A stretch of 64,000 bases of DNA from an uncultured Eubacteriales bacterium (GCA_902800625.1 CADCFG010000001.1:124001-188000), one strand, 5' to 3'. Shown: positions 7,336-15,870, counted from the first letter of the stretch. Translations and numbers: made by a program. The notes: generated by a model from the sequence alone, not told the origin.

Positions 7336-9993
7336 ATGGAGCAAATCCGCCAGCTACAGGAATTGGAATCGCTGAACCGAGCCTTTCAAAAGGCCTTTTC
7401 CCATGCCGACGCGCGCCAGACCATGGACGACCTGCTCTCCTGCATCGGCGAGGAGCTGGAGTGCCAGCGCATCAGCATCTTCGAGCTGCGGGTGGACGGC
7501 ACCTGCGACAACACCTACGAGTGGTGCCGGGTGGCATCCGACCGGGTACGCGAGCTGATGCGGTCCCTGCCCGCGGAGCTGTTCAGCCAGTGGATGGGCC
7601 AGCTGCACCGCCAGGATTACCTGCGCGTGCGGGACATCGTCACCCTGCGGAACGTGCTGCCGGAGCTGGCCTCCATATTCGAGGCCCAGGGCGTGCGCAG
7701 CTTCGTGGCTTCACGCCTGGCCTTCCACGGCCACGACATCGGCTTCTTCATCATGGAAAACCCTGGCGAGGAAACGCTTTGCGACGCCTCCATCATCATG
7801 CCGGGCATGCGCTACATCCTCTCCTCTATGGTCTACCACGAGCACCTGATTCGCCGCATGACCACCATCAACCAGCAGGACAAGCTGACGGGTACCGGCA
7901 GCCATGAGAGCATGCGCAAGCGGCTGGAAAGCTGGCCCGAGGACGCTTTCATCGGCGCGTGCTACGTGGAGGTGGCTGGCTGGGCCAGCGACAAGGGCGC
8001 TCCCGCCGCGATGCAGATGGAACAGGCGCTGATCCGCTGCGGCGAGGTGCTGATCGGGCTGTTCGGTCAGGGCAGCGTGTTCCGCGTGACCGCCAACGAA
8101 TTCCTGGTGCTGTGGGACAGCATCGAAGCCGCCTTCAACCGCCGCGTGGACCAGTTGACGAAGCTGCTGGCGGAGCACGATTTGCTCTGCGGCGTGGGTT
8201 CCGTCAGCCGTCAGAGCGCGGGAAGCGAGCCGGACGGCCTGATCCACCAGGCCCACCTGGCCGCCCACGAGGACTGCACGATGAAGCTGGGGCCCCGCAC
8301 TGCCGCGCCTTCGAGCCAGGCAAGCGAATCCGCCAGTTTCAATGCGGACATATCGCTGCATCGCTCCGACGCCTTCTTCACCCTGGCGGAAGGCTTTATC
8401 CGCAACCACCCGGGCGCAGCCATGTTCACCGCCGTGATCGACCTCAACTACTTCAAGCTGTACAACGACATCTTTGGCCGGGAGGCGGGCAACCGGTTCC
8501 TGGAGCGGATCGCCGCATCGCTGCTGCATCTGACGGAGCAGCACGGGGGCATCTGCGGCTATCTGGGCGGGGACAACTTCATATTGCTCATGCCAATGGA
8601 CGACGATGCAGCGGAGGACCCCATGCCCTTTTCCGAAGCAATCTATGGCCAGCTGTCCTATCCCGACGGGTTCTCCCCCGCCGTGGGCGTGTACGTTTCC
8701 ACCCCGGGCGACCCGCTGACCGCCATGTACGACCATGCGCTGATCGCCCTGCAGGAGATCAAGGGCAGCTACATGGAGCACATCCGCTTCTACGACCCGG
8801 ACCGATACCTTCGGGACCGGGATGACAAGCTGCTGTTGATGGACGTGCGCGAGGGCATTGAAAACGACGAATTCCTGTTCTATCTGCAGCCCCAGGTGCA
8901 CGAGCAGACCGGCAAGGTGGTGGGCGCGGAGGCGCTGTGCCGCTGGGTGCGCAGGGGCAGCCTCATCAGCCCCGGCCAGTTCATTCCCACGCTGGAAAAG
9001 ACCGGCACCATCTTCGAGGTGGACTGCATCGTTTGGGAGAAGGCCTGCCGGTGGCTGAAGAGCCTGAAGGATCGGAATCTTCCCATGGTGCCCATCTCCG
9101 TGAACGTATCACGGATCGACTTCTTCTTCACCGACATCGCCCGGCACTTCATCGACCTGGCGAAGAAGTACGACATCGATCCGTCGCTGCTGGGTGTCGA
9201 GATCACCGAGAGCGCCTTCGCCGACAACACGGACCTGCTGATGGATGCGGTGGAAAAGCTGCACGACGCCGGCTTCCAGGTGCTGATGGACGACTTTGGC
9301 AGCGGGTACTCCTCCCTGAGCATGCTGCACAGCATGAACCTGGACGTGCTCAAGACGGATGTGCAATTCATGTCCATGTCCAATTCGGACGTGAAGGCCA
9401 TCTCCATCGTGGAATCCGTGGTGAGCATGGCCCACATGATCGGCATGATCGTGATCACCGAGGGCATCGAGACCGAGTCCCAGCGGGAGAGCCTGCTTTC
9501 CATGGGCGAGAATTATGCCCAGGGCTTCCTGTTCTACCACCCCATGCCGGTGGATGAGTTCGAAGAGCTGCTGCGCCAGCCGGAGCTGCTGGGCGAGAGC
9601 TACAAGAAGGCCACGCCGCAGATCCAGAACCGGCTGCACTTCAGGGACATGGTACACAGCGGCGTGCTCAGCGGTTCGCTGCTGGACAACCTGATCGGCC
9701 CCACCGCGGTGTTGAAGCGGGAGGGCGGACGTCTCGCCTTCATGCAGGTGAACGACCAGTATAAGGCCCTGGCCGGCATCGGGCGTGACATGGAAGGCGC
9801 GGACGGCTTCATCGACCGGAACGCTGACTTCTTCACCCGGGCGCTGGAGCGGGCAGATCATCATCCCGGCGACGGCGCTGCCGGTACGGTGCATTGCATC
9901 GGGACGGAAGTGAGCGCGCGGGTATTCATGCTGTATACCTGCAAGGACCACTCGCTGTACCTGATGACCATCAATTCACCGGTGCATGGATGA
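7336..9993 (+). CDS. Multidomain c-di-GMP protein: GAF-like, two GGDEF-like, EAL, PAS-like
   Basis: The 885-residue protein starts at the ATG at 7336, which has AGAAGGA nine bases upstream. A longer frame exists but would begin upstream of the likely promoter. In order: a GAF-like N-terminus (about 10-165); a degenerate GGDEF-like domain (LTGTGSHES at 184, TANEF where GGDEF should be, ~251); a second GGDEF-like domain with GGDNF at 411; a complete EAL domain (EAL at 532-534, NVS, EITE, MDDFGSGYSSL, LKTD, TEGIE, AQGF); and a PAS-like tail after ~790. Neither GGDEF is canonical, so phosphodiesterase activity is expected. No transmembrane segment is seen, so it should be cytoplasmic. Confidence 0.87.
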   Translation: MEQIRQLQELESLNRAFQKAFSHADARQTMDDLLSCIGEELECQRISIFELRVDGTCDNTYEWCRVASDRVRELMRSLPAELFSQWMGQLHRQDYLRVRDIVTLRNVLPELASIFEAQGVRSFVASRLAFHGHDIGFFIMENPGEETLCDASIIMPGMRYILSSMVYHEHLIRRMTTINQQDKLTGTGSHESMRKRLESWPEDAFIGACYVEVAGWASDKGAPAAMQMEQALIRCGEVLIGLFGQGSVFRVTANEFLVLWDSIEAAFNRRVDQLTKLLAEHDLLCGVGSVSRQSAGSEPDGLIHQAHLAAHEDCTMKLGPRTAAPSSQASESASFNADISLHRSDAFFTLAEGFIRNHPGAAMFTAVIDLNYFKLYNDIFGREAGNRFLERIAASLLHLTEQHGGICGYLGGDNFILLMPMDDDAAEDPMPFSEAIYGQLSYPDGFSPAVGVYVSTPGDPLTAMYDHALIALQEIKGSYMEHIRFYDPDRYLRDRDDKLLLMDVREGIENDEFLFYLQPQVHEQTGKVVGAEALCRWVRRGSLISPGQFIPTLEKTGTIFEVDCIVWEKACRWLKSLKDRNLPMVPISVNVSRIDFFFTDIARHFIDLAKKYDIDPSLLGVEITESAFADNTDLLMDAVEKLHDAGFQVLMDDFGSGYSSLSMLHSMNLDVLKTDVQFMSMSNSDVKAISIVESVVSMAHMIGMIVITEGIETESQRESLLSMGENYAQGFLFYHPMPVDEFEELLRQPELLGESYKKATPQIQNRLHFRDMVHSGVLSGSLLDNLIGPTAVLKREGGRLAFMQVNDQYKALAGIGRDMEGADGFIDRNADFFTRALERADHHPGDGAAGTVHCIGTEVSARVFMLYTCKDHSLYLMTINSPVHG

Positions 9994-10062
9994 CGGAACT
10001 TCAAGTGAGTCGGTTATGATTGAAACGGCTCCCAAAGGGACGCTTGATGAAATCAAGCAGCG

Positions 10063-10099
10063 AGGGCCTGCGTTTTGCTGACGGCAGAAGGCAGGCCCT
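10063..10099 (+). terminator. Probable terminator of the GGDEF/EAL gene
   Basis: Perfect 9-bp arms AGGGCCTGC/GCAGGCCCT are extended inward by about six more pairs (TTTTGC/GCAGAA), giving a long hairpin. It is followed by TGAGTTTTGCCTTG. The T tract is weak, so termination efficiency is uncertain. Confidence 0.5.
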
Positions 10100-10291
10100 G
10101 AGTTTTGCCTTGTATTGTATTTCTGAAATGGATATTGTTCGGATAAAACGCCTACGTTCTCAAGCGTTGGATTATGCAATTTGATCTTCTTCCTCGGCTT
10201 TGGCTGCTTTGACGGTCGACCTTGGTTCTTTTGCGCCCATATTCAATGCGCGACGCCCATCCAGATTTCATGTCTTTATATGCAAACAATA

Positions 10292-10329
10292 CACCCCATT
10301 TGTTGGCATTGCTGCCAACAAATGGGGTG
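10292..10329. repeat. Perfect 17-bp palindrome with 4-base loop
   Basis: Two perfect 17-base arms (10292-10308 and 10313-10329) are separated by TTGC. It lies between the convergent GGDEF/EAL gene and the prsA-like gene. Neither side has a proper run of T, so it is not a textbook terminator. It could be a transcript-end hairpin for the minus-strand gene or the core of a small mobile repeat. Confidence 0.6.
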
Positions 10330-10363
10330 CAGTCATGATGAACGGAAGTCACCGCGATTTCGA

Positions 10364-11797
10364 TCAGTTGTCGCTGTTCTGCAGTTTGAAGTTTTCGATG
10401 GTATAGACCGGCTTGAGCGCCTCGACCCAGGCGTCCAGCTCACTTGTGAAGTGGTCGGACTTCTTCTCCTCCAGGGTCTGGTCATACAGGGCGTCGTGCA
10501 CGTCTTCAAGCGCCACCGCGCCGGGGGTCACGTCGCTCTCATAGCGGATGATATGCACGCCGCTGGAGCTGATGACCGGCTTCTCGGACACATCGCCCAC
10601 CTTCTCAAGGGCCATCGCGCCATCGGTGAAGTGCTGGTCCCAGGTGGTGGAAGCGCTGCTGACGTAGTAGCCGCGGGTCTTGGTGGGCTCGTTCTGCATG
10701 CCGGGGTCTTCGCCGTACTCCTCGATCAGGGCGCCGAAGTCCTCGCCGTCTTTGATCTTCTCATAGATCTCGTCCAGCTTGTCCTGCACGGAGGCCAGGC
10801 AGTCTGCCTCGGCCTTTTCAGCATCGGCCTTCAAGCTCTCCAGGTTCTTCTCGGCTTCGTCGATGTCAGCCTGGATCTCCTCGGCGGTGCGGGGCTCCTC
10901 GGTGGGTTCGGCGTCCTCGGTATTCTCAGCTTCGGCATCCTCAGCGTCGTCGTCGTTCAGGGCGTCCAGTTCGCTGCGCAGGTCCTCCAGCGTGGTCTCG
11001 GCGCTGGTGACGGCGCTGCGGGCGTCGTTCACGGCGGTCAGCACGTCGTCCTCGGGCTTGACCAGGATGTGCTTCACGGTGCGATAGCCCTCGGGCATCC
11101 AGGTCACCACATCGTCGTCGGAGGACATGGCGCTCTCAAAGCTGGCGGGAGAATCTGCGTAGGTTTCCTCGTCGCTCTTCACCTGCTCGTCGTAGGCGGC
11201 GGTCAGGTCTTCCTCGGAAATCTCGGCGACCTCGTCGCGAACGGTCTGCTCGATCAGCTCATAATTGGCGGTGGCCATCTCCATTTTCAGCAGGGCTTCC
11301 TTAGTGTAGCCCATGGAGTACATATCGTACTCGATCTGCTTGGCCTTAACTTCCTCGTTCTTGCTGGTCGCATTGCCCGAGATGGCCTCGTAGGCCTCCT
11401 GGTAGTGCTCCTCGGCCTCGGCCTCCACCTCGGCCAGCTTCTCGTCGTCCAGCTTCAGGCCGCGGCTCTCAATCTGCTGGGCGATGGCCACGTTCTGCAC
11501 GGCGTTCTCCACCACGGTCTGCTCCACATCGGTGATGGCGTCGGCCGGCATACTCATGCCGTACATGCTGTACATCTGGTTCATGTAGGAATACTGGGAG
11601 TTGAAGGCCAGCATCGCGTCCTCCTGGGTGATTTCGCCGCCTTCGTAGCTGGCGACCACGCCGGAATACTGCTTCTTCAGGGCGGCAAAATCCTGATCCA
11701 GCTGCTTGAGCTCGTCAACGCCGATCAGGTTGCAGCCGGAAAGCACCAGCATCAGTACGATCAAAAGGCCCGTCAGGCGCACAATCGCGTGTTTCAT
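10364..11797 (-). CDS. prsA: PrsA/SurA-like peptidyl-prolyl isomerase lipoprotein
   Basis: A 477-residue extracytoplasmic foldase. The ATG at 11797 has GAGGAAGA eight bases upstream and begins a lipoprotein signal peptide with lipobox LSGC (Cys22). Then come a SurA_N-type helical domain (about 30-235) and a parvulin rotamase domain that opens with VKHILV at 241. It resumes at GEDFGALIEEYGEDPG (351-366) and ends GVHIIRY. Between them is an unusual acidic, coiled-coil-like insertion (about 250-345) rich in Asp, Glu and Ala. Membrane-anchored PrsA assists folding of secreted proteins. It has its own promoter. Confidence 0.88.
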   Translation of the reverse strand: MKHAIVRLTGLLIVLMLVLSGCNLIGVDELKQLDQDFAALKKQYSGVVASYEGGEITQEDAMLAFNSQYSYMNQMYSMYGMSMPADAITDVEQTVVENAVQNVAIAQQIESRGLKLDDEKLAEVEAEAEEHYQEAYEAISGNATSKNEEVKAKQIEYDMYSMGYTKEALLKMEMATANYELIEQTVRDEVAEISEEDLTAAYDEQVKSDEETYADSPASFESAMSSDDDVVTWMPEGYRTVKHILVKPEDDVLTAVNDARSAVTSAETTLEDLRSELDALNDDDAEDAEAENTEDAEPTEEPRTAEEIQADIDEAEKNLESLKADAEKAEADCLASVQDKLDEIYEKIKDGEDFGALIEEYGEDPGMQNEPTKTRGYYVSSASTTWDQHFTDGAMALEKVGDVSEKPVISSSGVHIIRYESDVTPGAVALEDVHDALYDQTLEEKKSDHFTSELDAWVEALKPVYTIENFKLQNSDN

Positions 11798-11848
11798 AGT
11801 CAAATCTTCCTCTCCATCCAGGGTATGTAAACCCAAAAATAAACTCAC

Positions 11849-12433
11849 TCAGTGATTATACAGCATTTCGCAATTTTCCGCAAGGTTTTTTGGCAATTCT
11901 TCACCCAGCAAAAACGCAAGCAGCGCCCTTTGCACTTCATTTTCACAATTTGTATACAAATCCGGGCCGGTTTTGCCCGGCATGGGCATCAGCGCTACCC
12001 ACCCGCTTGACCGCAGTCCCCTGGCGATGCGCCGCGTCACGCGGCCGCCACCCGCTTCCAGGATCAACACGTCGGACACACACAGCGCCAGGTTGTGCAT
12101 GGCAAAGCCGGTGAACCGCCGGGGCCGGAAGAGCGTTCCCACAGGCTCGCAGGCCGGCTGCACCAACGCCAGCCGCTCCACCGGCAGCTGCTCCGCCAGG
12201 GCAAGCGCCGCCATGCAGCCCGCGCCCCAGGCCAGTACGCACGCCGTGCCGTATTCCCGCCGCACCCGCTGCAAAAGGGTCTGCAGCGCCGGGAGGGGCC
12301 GCTCCCCTGCCTGCCAATGAAATGCGTGAGGCGCGACGCCCGGTGGAAAAGAAAGCCCGGAAAGACAATTCTCTCCGGACGTGGGTTCGTCGATCAGTAT
12401 GCAGCCGACGGTTCTGTTTCGCGTTTCGTTCAC
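11849..12433 (-). CDS. Hypothetical protein, alpha/beta-hydrolase-like fragment
   Basis: I do not recognise this 194-residue protein. The stretch VLAWGAGCMAALALAEQ (~64-80) followed by RLALVQPA resembles a nucleophile elbow and the next strand of an alpha/beta hydrolase. The nucleophile Ser is replaced, however, and no catalytic triad is evident. The GTG start is preceded by GGAGGG at a somewhat long 11 bases. It lies 36 bases after ktrA and is probably the last gene of that operon. No signal peptide or membrane segment is seen. Confidence 0.55.
   Translation of the reverse strand: MNETRNRTVGCILIDEPTSGENCLSGLSFPPGVAPHAFHWQAGERPLPALQTLLQRVRREYGTACVLAWGAGCMAALALAEQLPVERLALVQPACEPVGTLFRPRRFTGFAMHNLALCVSDVLILEAGGGRVTRRIARGLRSSGWVALMPMPGKTGPDLYTNCENEVQRALLAFLLGEELPKNLAENCEMLYNH
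11855..11883 (-). promoter_or_regulatory. Promoter of the prsA-like gene
   Basis: Minus strand: TTGCGG (11883-11878), a 17-base spacer and TATAAT (11860-11855). It overlaps the 3' end of the upstream 194-aa gene, so prsA can be transcribed independently of the ktr operon. Confidence 0.7.
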
Positions 12434-12469
12434 GGAAGCACCGCCCTCCTGCCGGGCGGCAGCGCCCGG

Positions 12470-13138
12470 TTATTTTCGGTTCAGCTTCGCCAGGGTCTCG
12501 TCCTTCACCACCACCAGCAGCACGTCCTCCTCCCGGAGCACGGTGTCCGGCATGGGCATGGCGTTCAGGTCGTCGCCGGTGCGGATGGCCACCACGTTGA
12601 TGCCCAGCTTGCTGCGCATGGCCAGGCTCATCAGCGTCTTGCCCACCCATTCCGGCTTCGGGCGGATCTCAGCCATGGAGTATTCGGAGGACAGCTCCAG
12701 GAAGTCGATGATGTCGCCCGATACAAGGTTATGCGCCACCCGGCGGCCCATATCCCGCTCCGGAAACAAAACCTGGTCCGCCCCCAGCTTTTCCAGCATC
12801 CGGCCGTGGAACTCGTCCTGGGCCTTGGCGATGACCCGCCGGCAGCCCAGCTCCTTCAGGCTCATCACGATGGTGCCGCTGGCGCGGATGTCCGAACCCA
12901 TGGTGACGAAGGCCACGTCGAAGTCCGGGATGCCCAGCGCTGCCAGCGCATCCTGGTCCATGGCGTCCATCTGCACGGTGTGGGTCAGCGTGTCCCGCAG
13001 GTCCTCCACCACGTCCATGCGCCGGTCCACGCCCAGCACCTCATAGCCGTCCTGGCACAGGGTCTCGGCGATGGCGGTGCCGAAGCGGCCCAGGCCCACC
13101 ACGATAAACTGCTTCTTTTGCTTGCTCTTGTTGGCCAT
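12470..13138 (-). CDS. ktrA: KtrA/TrkA-type potassium uptake regulatory subunit
   Basis: A 222-residue cytoplasmic gating subunit of a Ktr potassium transporter. The RCK_N Rossmann domain starts with FIVVGLGRFGTAIAETL, binds nucleotide, and has the acidic VLGVDRRMD at the end of the second strand. An RCK_C domain (about 145-215, EIRPKPEWVGKTL onwards) follows and in relatives binds c-di-AMP. GGAGG sits nine bases before the ATG. It is 36 bases downstream of ktrB. Because a diadenylate cyclase is encoded elsewhere in this window, c-di-AMP control is plausible, but that is an inference. Confidence 0.93.
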   Translation of the reverse strand: MANKSKQKKQFIVVGLGRFGTAIAETLCQDGYEVLGVDRRMDVVEDLRDTLTHTVQMDAMDQDALAALGIPDFDVAFVTMGSDIRASGTIVMSLKELGCRRVIAKAQDEFHGRMLEKLGADQVLFPERDMGRRVAHNLVSGDIIDFLELSSEYSMAEIRPKPEWVGKTLMSLAMRSKLGINVVAIRTGDDLNAMPMPDTVLREEDVLLVVVKDETLAKLNRK

Positions 13139-13174
13139 ATTGGAAAACCTCCGTAAAGGATGTCGTACAGAAAC

Positions 13175-14602
13175 CTAGCCGATCATCACCCGGTCCTCTG
13201 GATAGCGGATCAGCTCCCTGCTGCGGCTCTGGCGGCGCATGAACAGCAGCGCCATGGTCAGCGGGCCGATGCGGCCGATGTACATGGTGATGATGATGAG
13301 GATACGCGCCAGCGGCACCAGGTTTGCAGAACCGATGGCGGATATGCCCACCGTACCCACGGCAGACACGCACTCATAGTACAGATCCAGGAACGCCGCG
13401 CCGGGCTGCAGGATCGAAAGCGCGCATATGTCCACAAAGGCCACGGCCATGGCGATGAACGTGATGGCGATGGTGCGCTGGATCAGCTCCCGGTCGATGC
13501 GACGCTCGAACACCACGATGCTGCTCTCGCCCCGGGCCACCATGCGCACCGTCAACACCAATATGGCCAGCGTGGTCACCTTGATGCCGCCGCCGGTGGA
13601 AGCCGGCGCCGCGCCGATCAGCATGAGGAAGCCGCCGATCAGTTTCGTGCAGTCCCTAAGCGCAGCCTGGTCGATGGTGTTGAAGCCCGCTGTGCGCAGC
13701 GTCATCGACTGGAACAGCGCCGCCAGCAGCTTGTCCTTGACGGACAGCGGCCCCAGCGTGCCGGGGTTGTTCCACTCCAGGGCCAGCACGATCGCCATGC
13801 CGCCGAAGAGCAGCGCAAAGTAGCTGACCAGCACCAGCTTGGTGTGCAGGCGATACTTCCGGAAGCTGCGCTTCTTCAGCATGTCGTGGAGCACGCCGAA
13901 GCCCAGGCCCCCGATCACCACCAGGCCCACCGCCGTCAGGTTCATCAGCGCGTCCCCGGTGAATCCGGTCAGGCTGCGTCCCCCGCCGAACAGGTCGAAC
14001 CCGGCGTTGCAGAAGGCGGATACCGAGTGGAACACCGCGAAAAACGCGCCCTTCAGCGGCCCATACATCGGTACGAGCCGTATGGCAAACAGCAGCGCGC
14101 CCACGAATTCCACGGTGAAGGCGCTGCGGGCCACCCAGCCGATCAGCTGCACCACGCCGCCCATGTCGTCCTCGTTCAGGGAGTCCTGGATGATCATGCG
14201 CTCGCGCATGGAGACGCTGCGGCCGATGATCCGGAACAGCATCGTGGCGAAGGTCATGAAACCCAGGCCGCCGATCTGAATCAGGACCAGCAGCACCACG
14301 TGGCCGAAGGTGGAATAGGCCGTGCCGGTGTCGCGCACCACCAATCCCGTGACGCACACCGCGCTGGTGGCGGTGAAAAGCGTGTCGAACCAGGGCACGC
14401 GCACGCCCGTGGCGGATGCGACCGGCAGCGTCAACAGCAAACTGCCCAGCAGTATGATGCCCAGGAACCCCAGGGCGATCATCGGCAGGGCGTTGAAGCC
14501 GGAGCGCCTGTACAGGCGCTGCACCAGGCTGCTTATAAACCGACGTCGGTTTTTATTGTGGGTATCCCCGACGGACAGGGGCCCCTTCCAGTTGGAGAGC
14601 AC
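13175..14602 (-). CDS. ktrB: KtrB/TrkH-family potassium channel subunit
   Basis: A 475-residue integral membrane protein of the Trk/Ktr/HKT family, made of four membrane-pore-membrane repeats. The four selectivity-filter loops are visible: SAVCVTGL, SAFCNAGF, TLRTAGFNT and SAVGTVGIS, each with the key Gly. It forms the K+-conducting dimer gated by the KtrA ring. The start is GTG with GAGAGGG upstream, four bases after the stop of the PfkB-family kinase gene, so the two are likely co-translated. Confidence 0.93.
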   Translation of the reverse strand: MLSNWKGPLSVGDTHNKNRRRFISSLVQRLYRRSGFNALPMIALGFLGIILLGSLLLTLPVASATGVRVPWFDTLFTATSAVCVTGLVVRDTGTAYSTFGHVVLLVLIQIGGLGFMTFATMLFRIIGRSVSMRERMIIQDSLNEDDMGGVVQLIGWVARSAFTVEFVGALLFAIRLVPMYGPLKGAFFAVFHSVSAFCNAGFDLFGGGRSLTGFTGDALMNLTAVGLVVIGGLGFGVLHDMLKKRSFRKYRLHTKLVLVSYFALLFGGMAIVLALEWNNPGTLGPLSVKDKLLAALFQSMTLRTAGFNTIDQAALRDCTKLIGGFLMLIGAAPASTGGGIKVTTLAILVLTVRMVARGESSIVVFERRIDRELIQRTIAITFIAMAVAFVDICALSILQPGAAFLDLYYECVSAVGTVGISAIGSANLVPLARILIIITMYIGRIGPLTMALLFMRRQSRSRELIRYPEDRVMIG

Positions 14603-14606
14603 GCTA

Positions 14607-15536
14607 TTAAACCCTCTCGATCTTCACCATGTCCAGGAAGGCCTTGTACACCGTCCTGTCGATGGCCTTATAGCCCTCGGTCATGCAGCGGGCGCTGGCG
14701 CAGGCCACGCCCATGCGGAAGGCCTCCTTCAGCTCGCTGTCGGCCATGAAGCCGGCCACCAGGCCAGCCACCATGGCGTCCCCGGCGCCCACGGTGCCCT
14801 TCACTTCGATGTTCATCCGCGGCGCATAGAGCGTCCCGTCGCCGTCGGTGATCAGTGCGCCGTCCGCGCCAAGGGACACGGCCACCACTTCGACGCCCAT
14901 GTCGATGTACTTCAGCGCCGCATTCTTGACCTCGTCGATGCTGGCCAGGCGGCCGCCGGTCATGCCCTCCAGCTCATAGCGGTTGGGCTTGATCATGAAG
15001 GGCCTGGCCTCCAGGCCATACTTCAGCCGCTCGCCGTCCGCGTCCAGCACGCAGCGGCAGCCCAGGCCCTCCACCGCATTGATCAGCGTGCGATAGTAGT
15101 CCTGGGGGCAGCCCGGCGGCGTAGAGCCGGACAGGATCAGGTAGTCGCTGGCGTCGGCGTGGCGCGCCACAAGCTCCACCATCTCGGCGAGCTTTTCCTC
15201 CTCCACCGGCTGGCCACTCTCGTTCAGCTCGGTGATGACGCCGGCGGCGCGATCGAACACCTTGATGTTCGTGCGGGCGCGGCCCTCGCACCAGATGAAG
15301 TCGTAGGCGGTGGAGTTCATCATCAGCCGCTTTTCAAACAGCGGCGCACTGTCGCGGTACATGAAGCCCACGCACTCGGCGTCCAGCCCCAGGCTGGACA
15401 CGGTCAGCGCCACGTTGATGCCCTTGCCTGCGGCGTTGTCGCCCCGGGATATGATGCGGTTCAGACCGCCGGGGGTGAAGTTCTCCACCGTCAGCGTGCG
15501 GTCGATGCTGGGATTCAGGGATACAGTCGTAATCAT
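14607..15536 (-). CDS. 1-phosphofructokinase-family (PfkB) sugar kinase
   Basis: A 309-residue PfkB/ribokinase-fold kinase, closest in pattern to 1-phosphofructokinase and tagatose-6-phosphate kinase. MITTVSLNPSIDRTL at the N-terminus and GGLNRI...GKGINVA form the sugar-binding region, and GTVGAGDAMVAG holds the anion hole and catalytic Asp. The substrate is probably fructose-1-phosphate or tagatose-6-phosphate. No PTS gene is nearby to decide. The ATG at 15536 has AGGAG eight bases upstream and overlaps the stop of the small membrane protein (ATGA). Longer in-frame extensions lack support. Confidence 0.87.
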   Translation of the reverse strand: MITTVSLNPSIDRTLTVENFTPGGLNRIISRGDNAAGKGINVALTVSSLGLDAECVGFMYRDSAPLFEKRLMMNSTAYDFIWCEGRARTNIKVFDRAAGVITELNESGQPVEEEKLAEMVELVARHADASDYLILSGSTPPGCPQDYYRTLINAVEGLGCRCVLDADGERLKYGLEARPFMIKPNRYELEGMTGGRLASIDEVKNAALKYIDMGVEVVAVSLGADGALITDGDGTLYAPRMNIEVKGTVGAGDAMVAGLVAGFMADSELKEAFRMGVACASARCMTEGYKAIDRTVYKAFLDMVKIERV

Positions 15537-15733
15537 TCGGTTCGCTCCTGCTGTGAGTTGTCCTTTGGATGCGCTTCCTCTTCGGCCTTGCAGGCCTCTT
15601 CCTCCTCGCGGGCCTCCTCCTCCACGTGGCGAATGAAACCGCCGATGTGGTGGGAAAGCGTGAAGCCAACCAGCAGGCAGAGCGCGCCCAGCACGACCAA
15701 GGCGATCAATACGATCTTTTGCGTGTCCGTCAT
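15533..15733 (-). CDS. Small single-pass membrane protein with acidic tail
   Basis: A 66-residue protein of unknown function. Residues 7-28 form one hydrophobic helix (IVLIALVVLGALCLLVGFTL). It is followed by HHIGGFIRH and a highly acidic, probably helical tail rich in Glu. AGGAGG is seven bases before the ATG. It is the first gene of the operon with the PfkB kinase, ktrB, ktrA and a hypothetical, and overlaps the kinase start by four bases. A regulatory or accessory role for the transporter is only a guess. Confidence 0.7.
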   Translation of the reverse strand: MTDTQKIVLIALVVLGALCLLVGFTLSHHIGGFIRHVEEEAREEEEACKAEEEAHPKDNSQQERTE

Positions 15734-15773
15734 GCCGTCGCCTCCTCTGCCGGATGTGCGCAGCCATCCAATG

Positions 15774-15802
15774 TATATATCAGTATATCACAATTTTGTC
15801 AA
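15774..15802 (-). promoter_or_regulatory. Promoter of the small membrane protein-pfkB-ktrB-ktrA operon
   Basis: Minus strand: perfect -35 TTGACA (15802-15797), a 17-base spacer and TATATA (15779-15774) preceded by TGA, an extended -10. Confidence 0.72.
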
Positions 15803-15826
15803 ATTTCAAGTGGGATAATATAAATA

Positions 15827-15854
15827 CAGGGTGGACGCTCCAGCGTCCGCCCTG
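15827..15854 (-). terminator. Terminator of the C69 dipeptidase gene
   Basis: A 13-bp hairpin with one wobble and a two-base loop lies 17 bases after the stop codon. On the minus strand it is followed by TATTTATATTATCC. Confidence 0.65.
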
Positions 15855-15870
15855 CTGACACTCCATTGTT

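Larger units (their letters stand above)
9994..10363. other. 370-base intergenic region with hairpins and no supportable gene
   Basis: This region is lower in GC than its neighbours. It holds two strong inverted repeats, listed separately, and a small perfect one at 10043-10057 (CTTGAT/ATCAAG). Short minus-strand frames of 66-67 codons cross it, but they have no Shine-Dalgarno, overlap each other and cross the palindromes. I do not call them genes. It may contain a decayed mobile repeat. Confidence 0.5.

Noticed and set aside
9976..10352. Two short minus-strand open frames in the 370-base intergenic region
   Set aside because: They overlap, lack Shine-Dalgarno sequences, cross palindromes and have no recognisable composition.
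10181..11830. Plus-strand open frame of ~550 codons opposite the prsA-like gene
   Set aside because: The prsA-like gene has a lipobox, rotamase motifs and a promoter. This frame is its shadow.
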